A program made the position numbers and the translations under genes. From positions 1 through 64,000 of the forward strand of contig CAYXVE010000016.1 in the NCBI GenBank assembly GCA_964468435.1: a stretch of 64,000 nucleotides of DNA. Reading direction: 5' to 3'. This DNA comes from JBCCTX01 sp964468435 (lineage in GTDB: Bacteria; Bacteroidota; Bacteroidia; J057). The notes beneath the pieces were generated by a model that saw nothing but the letters and a program-made list of their open reading frames with translations, made no database searches and had not been told where the DNA came from. This document shows positions 26,592-34,245 of the stretch, one piece after another; within the stretch, counting starts at the first letter, position 1; each line of letters opens with the position of its first letter.

Positions 26592-26719
26592 CTAATATCC
26601 TTCGTTTTGAGTAAGTTGTGGATTAGCGTCGAGGTCTACCTGCGGAATCGCAAACCTAACTCGGAAGGGCTGAGCATTCTTTCCTCGTTCCTGTGCTTTA
26701 GAAATGAATACTCCTTGAC
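26592..26719 (-). pseudogene. C-terminal fragment of SusD (duplicate)
   Basis: The last 42 codons or so of the SusD at 16995-18422 (GVFISKAQERG through PQLTQNEGY and the stop) are repeated here. Homology ends abruptly at 26719. The frame runs only a few codons past the junction, to a stop, with no start or lipoprotein signal. It is passive cargo of the duplication. Confidence 0.92.
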
Positions 26720-26764
26720 TTTTTTTCCAAATTTTCACTGCTCAAATTGACTTCCGATGAAAAG

Positions 26765-26823
26765 AAAAAAGACTCCAATTTTGAGGTCTCACATTTCTTA
26801 GACGAGACGTCTGAGTCTTTTTT
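26765..26823 (-). terminator. Terminator after the cyclase gene
   Basis: An 11-bp stem (AAAAAAGACTC with GAGTCTTTTTT) encloses a shorter inner pairing (GTCTC/GAGAC). On the minus strand the stem closes in a T-run, as expected for a rho-independent terminator 45 bp past the cyclase stop codon. Because the stem is A/T-rich at the base on both strands, it could also work in the other direction. Confidence 0.65.
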
Positions 26824-26867
26824 CATTCAACATTTGATCACATCCCATTCACAGCTTATTTCACCTC

Positions 26868-27944
26868 CTATACTCTATTCACGCCGTAAATGGCCACGGC
26901 TGTTTGTTTACCTTTAAGTATCTCTTCTCCTAAATGCTGGCTTTGAAGTTGCGAGTCTGGTTGCATATATTTCACAAGTTGTTCTGAGACCAATAATTGC
27001 TGTTGTAATTTATTGCATTGGCTTTGAATACGGGCAGTGGTATTAAGTACATCTCCGTGGTAGGCAATTTCTCTTTTGATAAGCCCTACTTCTGCTACAA
27101 TCACTTTTCCTAGGTGAACTCCTGCTTTAAAAAAGGGTTGTAGGCCATATGTGGTTTCATAGTGATCCGATTTGGATGCAAGCACTTCCATATAGTCAAA
27201 GTAGCAGTGTATGCAGTGATTGTTTTCAAGTCCCTTCTCCAATGGCCAACTCAATACCGCTTCATCCCCCACATATTGATATATTTCTACTTTGTGCTTG
27301 GTAATTACTGAAGTAAGATCGGCAAAGCAATCTTGGATTAAACGGCTGAATTTGATGTGGCCTAGTTTTTCCGCGATTGTCGTTGACGATTTGAGATCAA
27401 GAAACATAAACACACGCAACTCTTCCCGAGGGTTCCGATATTTACCGATAAACATATTCCAGAGTATACCTGGCCCGAACTTTCGACTGACCATTCGGAC
27501 AAAGGAAATAAGACTGGTAATAAACAGAAAATAGATAAAAATGACCCAGTACACGTTGCTTCTCAAAATTTGGATGATCTCTGCCGTTTCCATCCCATAA
27601 CTCAAAAAAACATTTGTAACCACGATTGCAATGGTCATCATAATCTTAACTGCAAAGAAAAAAAAGATTAACTTACCTATGATGATACTTCCATAGGATT
27701 GCCGTTGGAAATAAGGACGATCAAAGAGTAATTCCACACTTCCGTACATAACCCCTGCGATCCCACTTACCAGGAAAATAACTATTAGCGGTTGCCCAGG
27801 GCTAAGTCCTTTGAGGAGATTTTTTACTGTCCCTGGTTCAGCACTATAGCCACGAAGGAACAGGAAAAACACTACGGCGATTATCCAGATCAGGAATATT
27901 TGTAAGTAGAAAAAGAGGATGGATTTAATGTTATTTCTTACCAT
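26868..27944 (-). CDS. Membrane-bound class III adenylate/guanylate cyclase
   Basis: 358 residues. Four membrane helices occupy about 8-30, 52-75, 85-115 and 130-152. The catalytic domain follows from about 173: FMFLDLKSST carries the first metal-binding Asp (183), YQYVGDEAVLSW the second (Asp227), and HGDVLNTTARIQSQC the Asn/Arg transition-state pair. All essential class III cyclase residues appear present. It makes a cyclic nucleotide in the cytoplasm; whether cAMP or cGMP cannot be settled by eye. The membrane part may sense a signal or anchor the enzyme. A three-gene operon for envelope proteins lies 483 bp upstream on the same strand. Confidence 0.9.
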   Translation of the reverse strand: MVRNNIKSILFFYLQIFLIWIIAVVFFLFLRGYSAEPGTVKNLLKGLSPGQPLIVIFLVSGIAGVMYGSVELLFDRPYFQRQSYGSIIIGKLIFFFFAVKIMMTIAIVVTNVFLSYGMETAEIIQILRSNVYWVIFIYFLFITSLISFVRMVSRKFGPGILWNMFIGKYRNPREELRVFMFLDLKSSTTIAEKLGHIKFSRLIQDCFADLTSVITKHKVEIYQYVGDEAVLSWPLEKGLENNHCIHCYFDYMEVLASKSDHYETTYGLQPFFKAGVHLGKVIVAEVGLIKREIAYHGDVLNTTARIQSQCNKLQQQLLVSEQLVKYMQPDSQLQSQHLGEEILKGKQTAVAIYGVNRV

Positions 27945-28427
27945 AGCATCTTACATTTGGCTGATGCAACTATTTGAAAATGAAAGTGAATAACTAGTGA
28001 AACTGCTGGTGAAGATTCAACTTCTCACAAAGTTCTGTTAAAAGTAAAAAAATGAACTGTGTAGAGGATAAAAAAATAGGCCTTTCGACAAGTTATTCTT
28101 TTTCGGAAATACCCTAACGAATTCATGATCAAATAGATGTAAAGCAATTTTTGTTTGAACTTCCTGGCATAGCAGCGAGTACTACTTATGGATTCGAAAA
28201 AGATGCCATCCTTTTTTTCGAAGATAGAAAATTTCAATTAGGAACTATAAACAGAATCTCGGGGCACTACTGAACCTTCTCACATTGGTTTAGCGGGAAA
28301 CAAATAGTTATGATTTCAGAGGGTTCTTAAATATGCGTTATTTTGAAAAGTCGCCAAAAACAGTTAACAAACTCCCTTAAAATTCAACCTAAATTAAAAG
28401 GAAGCCGACTGATGGGATATCCTTCTC
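27945..28427. other. 483-bp non-coding region upstream of the cyclase
   Basis: No convincing gene. A 70-codon minus-strand frame (28025-28237) has no recognisable features or codon pattern and is treated as chance. The half next to 27944 should hold the cyclase promoter; the half next to 28428 should hold the end of the MORN-protein transcript. I found no clear hairpin. Confidence 0.4.
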
Positions 28428-29330
28428 TTACTCGCTCCGCTGGACGAGTTCATTATGTTGCCAAACGCCGCTTACGACAGTTTTGCCTTCTTTGCCGTAA
28501 AATGTACCCTCACCGTTTCTTTTGTCGTTTTTCCATTCTCCAGTAAACATGTCTCCATTAGGCCAATAATAGTTGCCCCGACCGTGGCGTTGCCCCTCCT
28601 GGAAACTGCCTTTGTAATATTCACCATCAGGCCAGTAATAAACTCCTTTTCCATGATGTTCGTTGTTTTTCCATTCCCCTTCATAACGACTTCCTGTACT
28701 GTACAAAGCCGCTCCTTTACCATGAGCTTTTTGATCTTTTACTTCGCCTACATAGTATACTTCAATGCCCTCACTACCAGTAAACTTTAGGTAGTCTTTG
28801 TCATACGTGTGGGCTAATTGATGCGCAAGGCTCTCTGTTCGCATATGCGCTTTTTCAATCGCAAAACGCAGGGAGTCAAGCTGATCCCTTTGCAAGCGCT
28901 CTAGGGTATTTGACCGTACTATGAGGGAGTCCACCTGCTGGCGTTTGGCCAAGAGACTGGCTGAGAGAACACTGTAGGGTTCTGCTCCCTCAAAAGCCTG
29001 AAGTTTTCTATTCATGCTTACAAGTTTGCGGATAAGGGCTACCCGTACATTAATGGCGTCGCTATACGCATTATCTGTTTGCGCAGCTTTGTGTAAGGCC
29101 TCATGAGCTTGTTGCGCAGCGGCATATTTCCCCTCGATTAATAAGGTGTCAATTGCCAGCAATTGCTTAAAAAGGGTTGTATTGTGGACTTCACGACCAG
29201 ATTGTTTATTTGCCTGAGATGCCTCTAGTTGATTCTGTAGCCGAGTTGATTGAAAAAAGAAAAAAACCGATACAAAAGTGGTTACAGTGAGTAAGATATA
29301 TGGAATAAAAATTCTGATTTGTTTTTGCAT
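28428..29330 (-). CDS. Membrane-anchored coiled-coil protein with C-terminal MORN repeats
   Basis: 300 residues from the chosen start, which places one membrane helix at the N-terminus (IFIPYILLTVTTFVSVFFFF). The frame is open 50 codons further upstream, but that stretch overlaps the preceding gene. The middle (about 30-200) is Gln/Leu/Arg-rich and probably helical or coiled-coil. At about 215-295 come four or five MORN repeats (YEGEWKNNEHHGKGVYYWPD, FTGEWKNDKRNGEGTFYG). MORN repeats in bacteria are structural or membrane-associating; the function here is unknown. It is the third gene of a minus-strand set, 52 bp after a DUF2490 protein. Confidence 0.75.
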   Translation of the reverse strand: MQKQIRIFIPYILLTVTTFVSVFFFFQSTRLQNQLEASQANKQSGREVHNTTLFKQLLAIDTLLIEGKYAAAQQAHEALHKAAQTDNAYSDAINVRVALIRKLVSMNRKLQAFEGAEPYSVLSASLLAKRQQVDSLIVRSNTLERLQRDQLDSLRFAIEKAHMRTESLAHQLAHTYDKDYLKFTGSEGIEVYYVGEVKDQKAHGKGAALYSTGSRYEGEWKNNEHHGKGVYYWPDGEYYKGSFQEGQRHGRGNYYWPNGDMFTGEWKNDKRNGEGTFYGKEGKTVVSGVWQHNELVQRSE

Positions 29331-29382
29331 TTGTGTATGTGTTAATAATACAAGGTATTTAGAAGAGTACTCGATAGTTATG

Positions 29383-30207
29383 TTAATGCACTGCCGGAAG
29401 CCTATTTTCAATTTTTCTGAAGTCCGGGGAAAAATAGACATGCAGACGTAGGGTCCACTTTTGGTTGAAAACATCGCCATTGGATAATTCCTGCCCCATA
29501 GAATACATGAGACCAGTAGCCACAGTTAGTTGAGGTTTAATGATATAGCCAAATGAGGTATGTAGCCGCAGATCTTCCATGGGGCTGTTGATAACGGATT
29601 TCCCACTTTGCATGATCAACTCCGCTTCGGGAGATACATAAAACGTATTAGGTCCAAGTTTGGTTTTGTTGATAGGGATTTTGACATTGAACATGTACCG
29701 CCATCTATTTCGAAAAATGTAAGAACTATTTTCGTTAAATCCCTTAGACCAACGATGCTCCAAACGAATGCGCTGATAGACCATGATTCGGGAAAGGGGC
29801 ATGGCAAACTGATACTCATGCCATATGCGCCATTCGGGAACAGCAGGTTGTTCGTCGTCTAATATCTCATCGGTATTGAAATTAATCCGCAATACTCCCC
29901 CCAAGCTTACGTTCAATTTTTTGGAGAATAAATAACTTATCGCATGGCGATTATAGACCTGGGCAATTTGGCCGGCAAATTTGGCATTTACACTCTCCTG
30001 AAAGCGAAAATGTGTTTGAGCAACCCAGAACAATTTATCTGAAATGCGTATGTTACCATACGTATTGATCCATAGACGGGATACAGGTTTTTTAAATTGT
30101 GTGGATTCAGGCAAATCACGTTTCTGTGCCATCACCAATGATCCACAATCCACTAGTGCCCAATGTAAAAGAAGCCATATGGTGAGGTATCTATTGCGCT
30201 TTGACAT
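29383..30207 (-). CDS. DUF2490 outer-membrane beta-barrel protein
   Basis: 274 residues. The chosen start gives a signal peptide (LTIWLLLHWALVDCGSLVMAQ); the open frame extends 20 codons further. The body matches the DUF2490 pattern: alternating polar/aromatic beta-strands, RIRLEHRW, NRWRYMFNVKIPIN, and a terminal strand ending near RLHVYFSPDF. These proteins are predicted small outer-membrane barrels of unknown role. It starts 16 bp after the preceding gene and 52 bp before the MORN protein, so the three are very likely one transcript. Confidence 0.8.
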   Translation of the reverse strand: MSKRNRYLTIWLLLHWALVDCGSLVMAQKRDLPESTQFKKPVSRLWINTYGNIRISDKLFWVAQTHFRFQESVNAKFAGQIAQVYNRHAISYLFSKKLNVSLGGVLRINFNTDEILDDEQPAVPEWRIWHEYQFAMPLSRIMVYQRIRLEHRWSKGFNENSSYIFRNRWRYMFNVKIPINKTKLGPNTFYVSPEAELIMQSGKSVINSPMEDLRLHTSFGYIIKPQLTVATGLMYSMGQELSNGDVFNQKWTLRLHVYFSPDFRKIENRLPAVH

Positions 30208-30223
30208 GAAAAGATTATTAGAA

Positions 30224-32161
30224 TTATATTGAAATTTCAAACAATTCCATAGCTTCCTTGGGGTCATCTACTGTTTTCAGTTTTCGCTCCAATTTTGAAG
30301 TATTCTGTATTCTCAGCTGTTGCATGCGCTCATAGAGCCCATCTAGCAGAGCATGAAACTGTTGTGTATTGGCACAATTAATTTCGGTCTGTATCCTCGT
30401 TAGAATGGCGGGGATAAGCAATCGATCATATGCCTGTATGATCTGTTTTTTGACCTGATCCTCCATAATGGTAGCGGTAAAAGGGTTCCATACTTCTTCC
30501 GTGTACAGTTGTTGAATGTTATCCCAACGATCAGGCAAGCTGGAGAGCGTATGAGCTAAGCTGTCCAATCCTGCGATGCAAGTGATTAATTTGCGTACAC
30601 GTTCTGAGTCCGGAAGCAGATCTTCTTCAGAAGCAAATTGACGAAGCTCTCGATTTGCAGTAGCCTTTAGGGCTGCTAGTGTAGGTTGGTACTGAGGGGG
30701 TAGCTTGTCGTCAAGCGAATCTATGAGAGCCGTCAGGTGATCTGCTCGTGTGATCAAGGTCTTTTCAAGGTCTTTCAGTTCTTGTTGGAGTTTCTGGTTC
30801 TTCAAATACTTGTTTAACATCCGCTCAATAGAGTCTAAGCATACCTCAGCATAGTTGGTGAGCTCGGCCCAATAGGCCATACCTGTACTAAGGGTATCAA
30901 TCCGCACAGGGATAGGACCCTCAAAAGTTCGTGTCCTAATTCCACTCGAATCCTGATAAGGTACTTCAATGCCGGTGAAGGATTGCTGCCGGCTACCAGA
31001 TGGAACTTGTTTATGAGGAAAGAAATCTATAAGCCCTGCCTCTTCGTATTGGACTACTTTTCTCGCCTGTGAAACATAGCGTGTTGCGATCTCCTTTACG
31101 GCGGACAGCAAGAAAAGTAAGTCCTCGTCGGAATGTTTTAATAAGTTAAGTCGAGTGTTTTGGAGTAAAGATTGGCTGATCGTATCGATTTTCTGAAGAT
31201 GGGTTTTAATCATACGCAGTTGTTTGCGCTCCATATTGGTCAGGGGAAAATAGGCTACTTCCACTTGGAAGGTCGGGATGTCTATCGGCCCTGTAAGACC
31301 TTTTAGCGTAGTGAAGGTATGGGCAATTCTTTGGTAATAAGTGGCATTTTCTGCCATCAACTCTGGCATCCCACCCCCCAATTTCGAATAAGTAGAACTA
31401 TCCAAAACGCCTTGAATGCTGAGAATCTGAAAATAGCGCTTATTTAAGCTGACCGTCTTCGAGCGCTGGAGATTTTTTTCATATACTTTCAGGGTATCCG
31501 TAGTTTGATTGCGCTGGATGATAATCTCTTTCAGGCGTCCCTTAACAAAATGCCAGTTTTCCTCTCTCCTCGGTGCAGTATTGAAATTAAGTGCCCAGGT
31601 ATCATGTGCAAATCCATTTCTGAGGAATCTACCCAAAAGGGTCATACGATCATTTTCAATTCGCAGAATTCCCTGTGGAACTCCCGCTTGAAACTCGATA
31701 TGGCTTTCGAAGACTGTCTTTTCGACCTGAGAACTATCTATATTCTTGACAGTGTGGATCCATTCTCCCTGCGGTTTCCCTTTGTCAAAATTGGCAATAG
31801 CAATGTGTTCCACCCCCTCTAGCTTCACCTTAAAATGGTAATCAATAAGTTCTATTCCCTTTTCTACATAAAATTCTCCAAACCTGAACCGCCAGGTACT
31901 GTCCGGCAAGTCGTCTTGAAATAATCCTTCAAGCGAAAAATAGATGCCCCCCTTAGAGATAAGTCCATCAAGATCGGAGCGCTGTAGGATGAAAGGACCC
32001 TGTAGTACTGTGTCTCCCGCTTGTATATCATATTGGTAGTCAGCATTTACCTCATATTCTCTCAATGATATGGGACCTGTATAGCGGAGATGAGTTTGTC
32101 CATACATGTAAAAAGATACATGCAATAGAAAAATGAAGAGATAAAACGCATTGATACGCAT
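30224..32161 (-). CDS. Large secreted protein of unknown function with MORN-like N-terminal repeats
   Basis: About 645 residues from the start giving the neatest signal peptide (NAFYLFIFLLHVSFYMYGQ); further in-frame ATGs lie at 32179 and 32239. Residues about 40-260 show degenerate repeats resembling MORN_2/YwqK units (KGKPQGEWIHTV, AGVPQGILRI, NGFAHDTWALNF). The C-terminal 400 residues are helix-rich with many Leu/Gln/Glu and suggest coiled coils. I do not recognise a family for that half. First gene of the set with the DUF2490 barrel and the MORN protein. The repeat theme in both end genes suggests a shared envelope assembly. Confidence 0.7.
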   Translation of the reverse strand: MRINAFYLFIFLLHVSFYMYGQTHLRYTGPISLREYEVNADYQYDIQAGDTVLQGPFILQRSDLDGLISKGGIYFSLEGLFQDDLPDSTWRFRFGEFYVEKGIELIDYHFKVKLEGVEHIAIANFDKGKPQGEWIHTVKNIDSSQVEKTVFESHIEFQAGVPQGILRIENDRMTLLGRFLRNGFAHDTWALNFNTAPRREENWHFVKGRLKEIIIQRNQTTDTLKVYEKNLQRSKTVSLNKRYFQILSIQGVLDSSTYSKLGGGMPELMAENATYYQRIAHTFTTLKGLTGPIDIPTFQVEVAYFPLTNMERKQLRMIKTHLQKIDTISQSLLQNTRLNLLKHSDEDLLFLLSAVKEIATRYVSQARKVVQYEEAGLIDFFPHKQVPSGSRQQSFTGIEVPYQDSSGIRTRTFEGPIPVRIDTLSTGMAYWAELTNYAEVCLDSIERMLNKYLKNQKLQQELKDLEKTLITRADHLTALIDSLDDKLPPQYQPTLAALKATANRELRQFASEEDLLPDSERVRKLITCIAGLDSLAHTLSSLPDRWDNIQQLYTEEVWNPFTATIMEDQVKKQIIQAYDRLLIPAILTRIQTEINCANTQQFHALLDGLYERMQQLRIQNTSKLERKLKTVDDPKEAMELFEISI

Positions 32162-32713
32162 CCCTGTAAGTAAGTGCATAATACGAGTTATCAAACCTAT
32201 AATAACATTAAAGACAGTAAAAGATTTTCTATATCGCAATCATTTGACAGAGATTCTGTCAACAAAAAACACATCAATTCGCATATATATAAAATTGCTA
32301 AGACGTGCATATATAGTACGTAGCAACATAAGTTATTTCCTACAATATTCGGTACAGGACACAGTCTTAACAAAGCCTTTGTACAATTAAAACTTACAGG
32401 AACCCTTATCATTTATATCTGTTACCTCTAGCGGCAGATTACCTCGAAAACGCTATGATCTGTTAGCATATAAGGTTATTGTTGGATTAGGCGAATTTTT
32501 TAGAAATAAAAACACAATTATAAAAAACGAAATCCTATAAATAATGATGCACTTATGTAAGATTAATCTTTATTTACGAGATTTTGCTAAAAACCAAGTG
32601 CTTTTTGCTGGTTTATGACGCTGCTGCTATCGTAAATTTGAGGGCTGACCTGGACTGTATCCTTACCAGATGCTTTTTAGCGGCATCATGAGTAGGAGCT
32701 GTACAAATTCCTG
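32162..32713. other. 552-bp non-coding region between the DUF1501 gene and the MORN-related operon
   Basis: AT-rich, with only short frames of no recognisable content (32151-32390 and 32197-32412 look like chance). It must contain the end of the DUF1501 transcript and the promoter of the 30224-32161 gene. No clear terminator or known regulatory motif was found. Confidence 0.4.
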
Positions 32714-34183
32714 TTATGCCATCAGTCCTTTCACCACCTTACCATGCACATCGGTCAGTCGATATCTGCGGCCCTGATGCTTGAAGGTCAGGCGTTCGTG
32801 GTCTATCCCCAGTAAGTGCAGTAAAGTCGCCTGAAAGTCATGTACATGTACGCCATTATTCGCTACATTATAGCTAAAATCATCAGTCTTGCCATAAGTA
32901 ATACCTGCGTTTACGCCGCCACCGGCCATCCACATGGAGAAGCAGCGAGGATGGTGATCTCGGCCGTAGTTGTCTTTGGTCAATTTTCCCTGGGAGAAAC
33001 TGGTTCGGCCAAATTCTCCACCCCAGATGACGAGGGTATCTTCGAGCAACCCACGCTGCTTAAGATCAGCAACCAGTGCGGCAGAGGCCTGATCTGCCGA
33101 TCTGGCCATGGTCTGAATGTCTTTCGGGAGGTTACCGTGCTGATCCCAGCCCAGATGGTAGAGCTGGATGAAGGGAACATTCCTCTCTGCGAGCCTGCGA
33201 GCCAGGAGGCAGTTGGCGGCATAGGTGCCGGGAATGCGGGCATCTGGACCGTACATATCAAATATGTAGTCCGGCTCATCAGACAGGTCTGTAACTTCCG
33301 GTACACTGGTCTGCATGCGGTAGGCCATCTCGTATTGACTGATCTTGGAGTCGATCTCGGGATCGCCCCATCTGGCTTTTTGCTCCTGTTCCAGTCGTTC
33401 GAGGTAGTCGAGTTCTCGACGGCGTCCCGCACGGTCGATGCCATCCGGGTTGGAGAGGTAGAGGACCGGATCGACTCCTGAACGGAAGCGGACACCTTGG
33501 TGGTGTGAGGGTAGAAAACCATTGTTCCATGCCTGCATATTCAGGTTTTGGGTATCGGGTTTTCCCTTGGATAGCAATACAATGAAAGCGGGCAAATTTT
33601 GGTTGGGACTGCCTAGTCCATAGCTCATCCAGGAGCCCATAGCAGGTCTGCCCACTTGCTGGGAACCTGTCTGCATGAAGATCACCGCTGGCTCATGGTT
33701 GATGGCTTCGGTATACATGGAATTGATCACACAGATGTCTTCAGCAATACTCGCAGTGTGCGGGATCAGACGGCTGAAATACCCCCCTGTTTTGGGATGC
33801 TGGGTAAATTCAAACTTGGAGCCAACGAGTGGGAAGCTGGACTGGGCTGCCAGCATTCCGGTTAAGCGTTGATTTCCACGAATACTGTCTGGGATCTCCT
33901 CGCCCCAACGTTTGATGAGCTCCGGTTTGTAGTCAAAGAGTTCGATCTGACTGGGAGCGCCACTTTGAAAGAGATAAATGACACGTTTCGCTTTGGGAGG
34001 ATGGTGTAAGGATTTGAGGACACCACCCTCAGTGCCTGGGTCGATGAGAGATTGCCCCTTGCTCAAGTTTGGAAACATCAATGAGCCCAAGGCTAGTGCT
34101 CCAAGCCCTTTGGTGGTGTGTTGGAGGAACTCTCTACGAGTTTTGATATACTGGGAGTATTTGAGGTCTGTATTTGAGTTCAT
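32714..34183 (-). CDS. DUF1501 family protein, Tat-exported
   Basis: 489 residues. The N-terminus holds a twin-arginine signal (TRREFLQHTTKGLGALALG, Arg16-Arg17). The body shows DUF1501 hallmarks: YLFQSGAPSQIELFDYKP, MQTGSQQVGRPAMGSWMSYGLG, GWDQHGNLP and GGEFGRTSF near the C-terminus. The fold is related to alkaline phosphatase/sulfatase enzymes, but the formylglycine Cys is absent and the reaction is unknown. In most genomes it is paired with a DUF1549/DUF1553 cytochrome-like protein, exactly as here, where that gene ends 62 bp upstream on the same strand. A perfect 34-nt palindrome lies in the gap. Confidence 0.9.
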   Translation of the reverse strand: MNSNTDLKYSQYIKTRREFLQHTTKGLGALALGSLMFPNLSKGQSLIDPGTEGGVLKSLHHPPKAKRVIYLFQSGAPSQIELFDYKPELIKRWGEEIPDSIRGNQRLTGMLAAQSSFPLVGSKFEFTQHPKTGGYFSRLIPHTASIAEDICVINSMYTEAINHEPAVIFMQTGSQQVGRPAMGSWMSYGLGSPNQNLPAFIVLLSKGKPDTQNLNMQAWNNGFLPSHHQGVRFRSGVDPVLYLSNPDGIDRAGRRRELDYLERLEQEQKARWGDPEIDSKISQYEMAYRMQTSVPEVTDLSDEPDYIFDMYGPDARIPGTYAANCLLARRLAERNVPFIQLYHLGWDQHGNLPKDIQTMARSADQASAALVADLKQRGLLEDTLVIWGGEFGRTSFSQGKLTKDNYGRDHHPRCFSMWMAGGGVNAGITYGKTDDFSYNVANNGVHVHDFQATLLHLLGIDHERLTFKHQGRRYRLTDVHGKVVKGLMA

Positions 34184-34204
34184 TGCTATCTGAGGTGTTT
34201 GTAA

Positions 34205-34238
34205 TCAATGGGTGCGGAATTAATTCCGCACCCATTGA
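34205..34238. repeat. Perfect 34-bp palindrome between the DUF1549/DUF1553 and DUF1501 genes
   Basis: TCAATGGGTGCGGAATT is followed directly by its exact complement, giving 17-bp arms with no spacer (centre at 34221/34222). It starts 7 bases after the upstream gene's stop codon and ends 21 bases before the DUF1501 start codon. As RNA it forms a GC-rich stem with an AAUU-type loop but lacks a U-run. It may tune relative expression or stabilise an mRNA end, or be an operator. Confidence 0.8.
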
Positions 34239-34245
34239 CTATGAA

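Larger units (their letters stand above)
24639..26719. repeat. Segmental duplication, copy B (2,081 bp)
   Basis: Direct copy of 15042-17122 at offset +9,597. Homology begins at TATCTGCC (preceded by C here and by G in copy A) and ends at CTCCTTGAC (followed by T here and by G in copy A). Both edges cut through coding sequence, so this is the inserted, derived copy. The left edge is 24 bp from the IS end; the right edge has no mobile-element feature that I can see. Confidence 0.95.

Noticed and set aside
15042..26719. Composite transposon bounded by the two duplicated blocks
   Set aside because: The blocks contain host-type sulfatase and SusD fragments, no transposase and no terminal inverted repeats; the only IS in between is defective and at one side.
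28025..28237. 70-codon minus-strand frame upstream of the cyclase
   Set aside because: Low-complexity Phe/Lys/Tyr-rich composition expected from AT-rich non-coding DNA, with no homology that I recognise.
32840..33481. 213-codon plus-strand open frame
   Set aside because: It lies antisense within the DUF1501 gene, whose motifs are unmistakable; the opposite frame is open because of the codon use of the real gene and has no recognisable domain.
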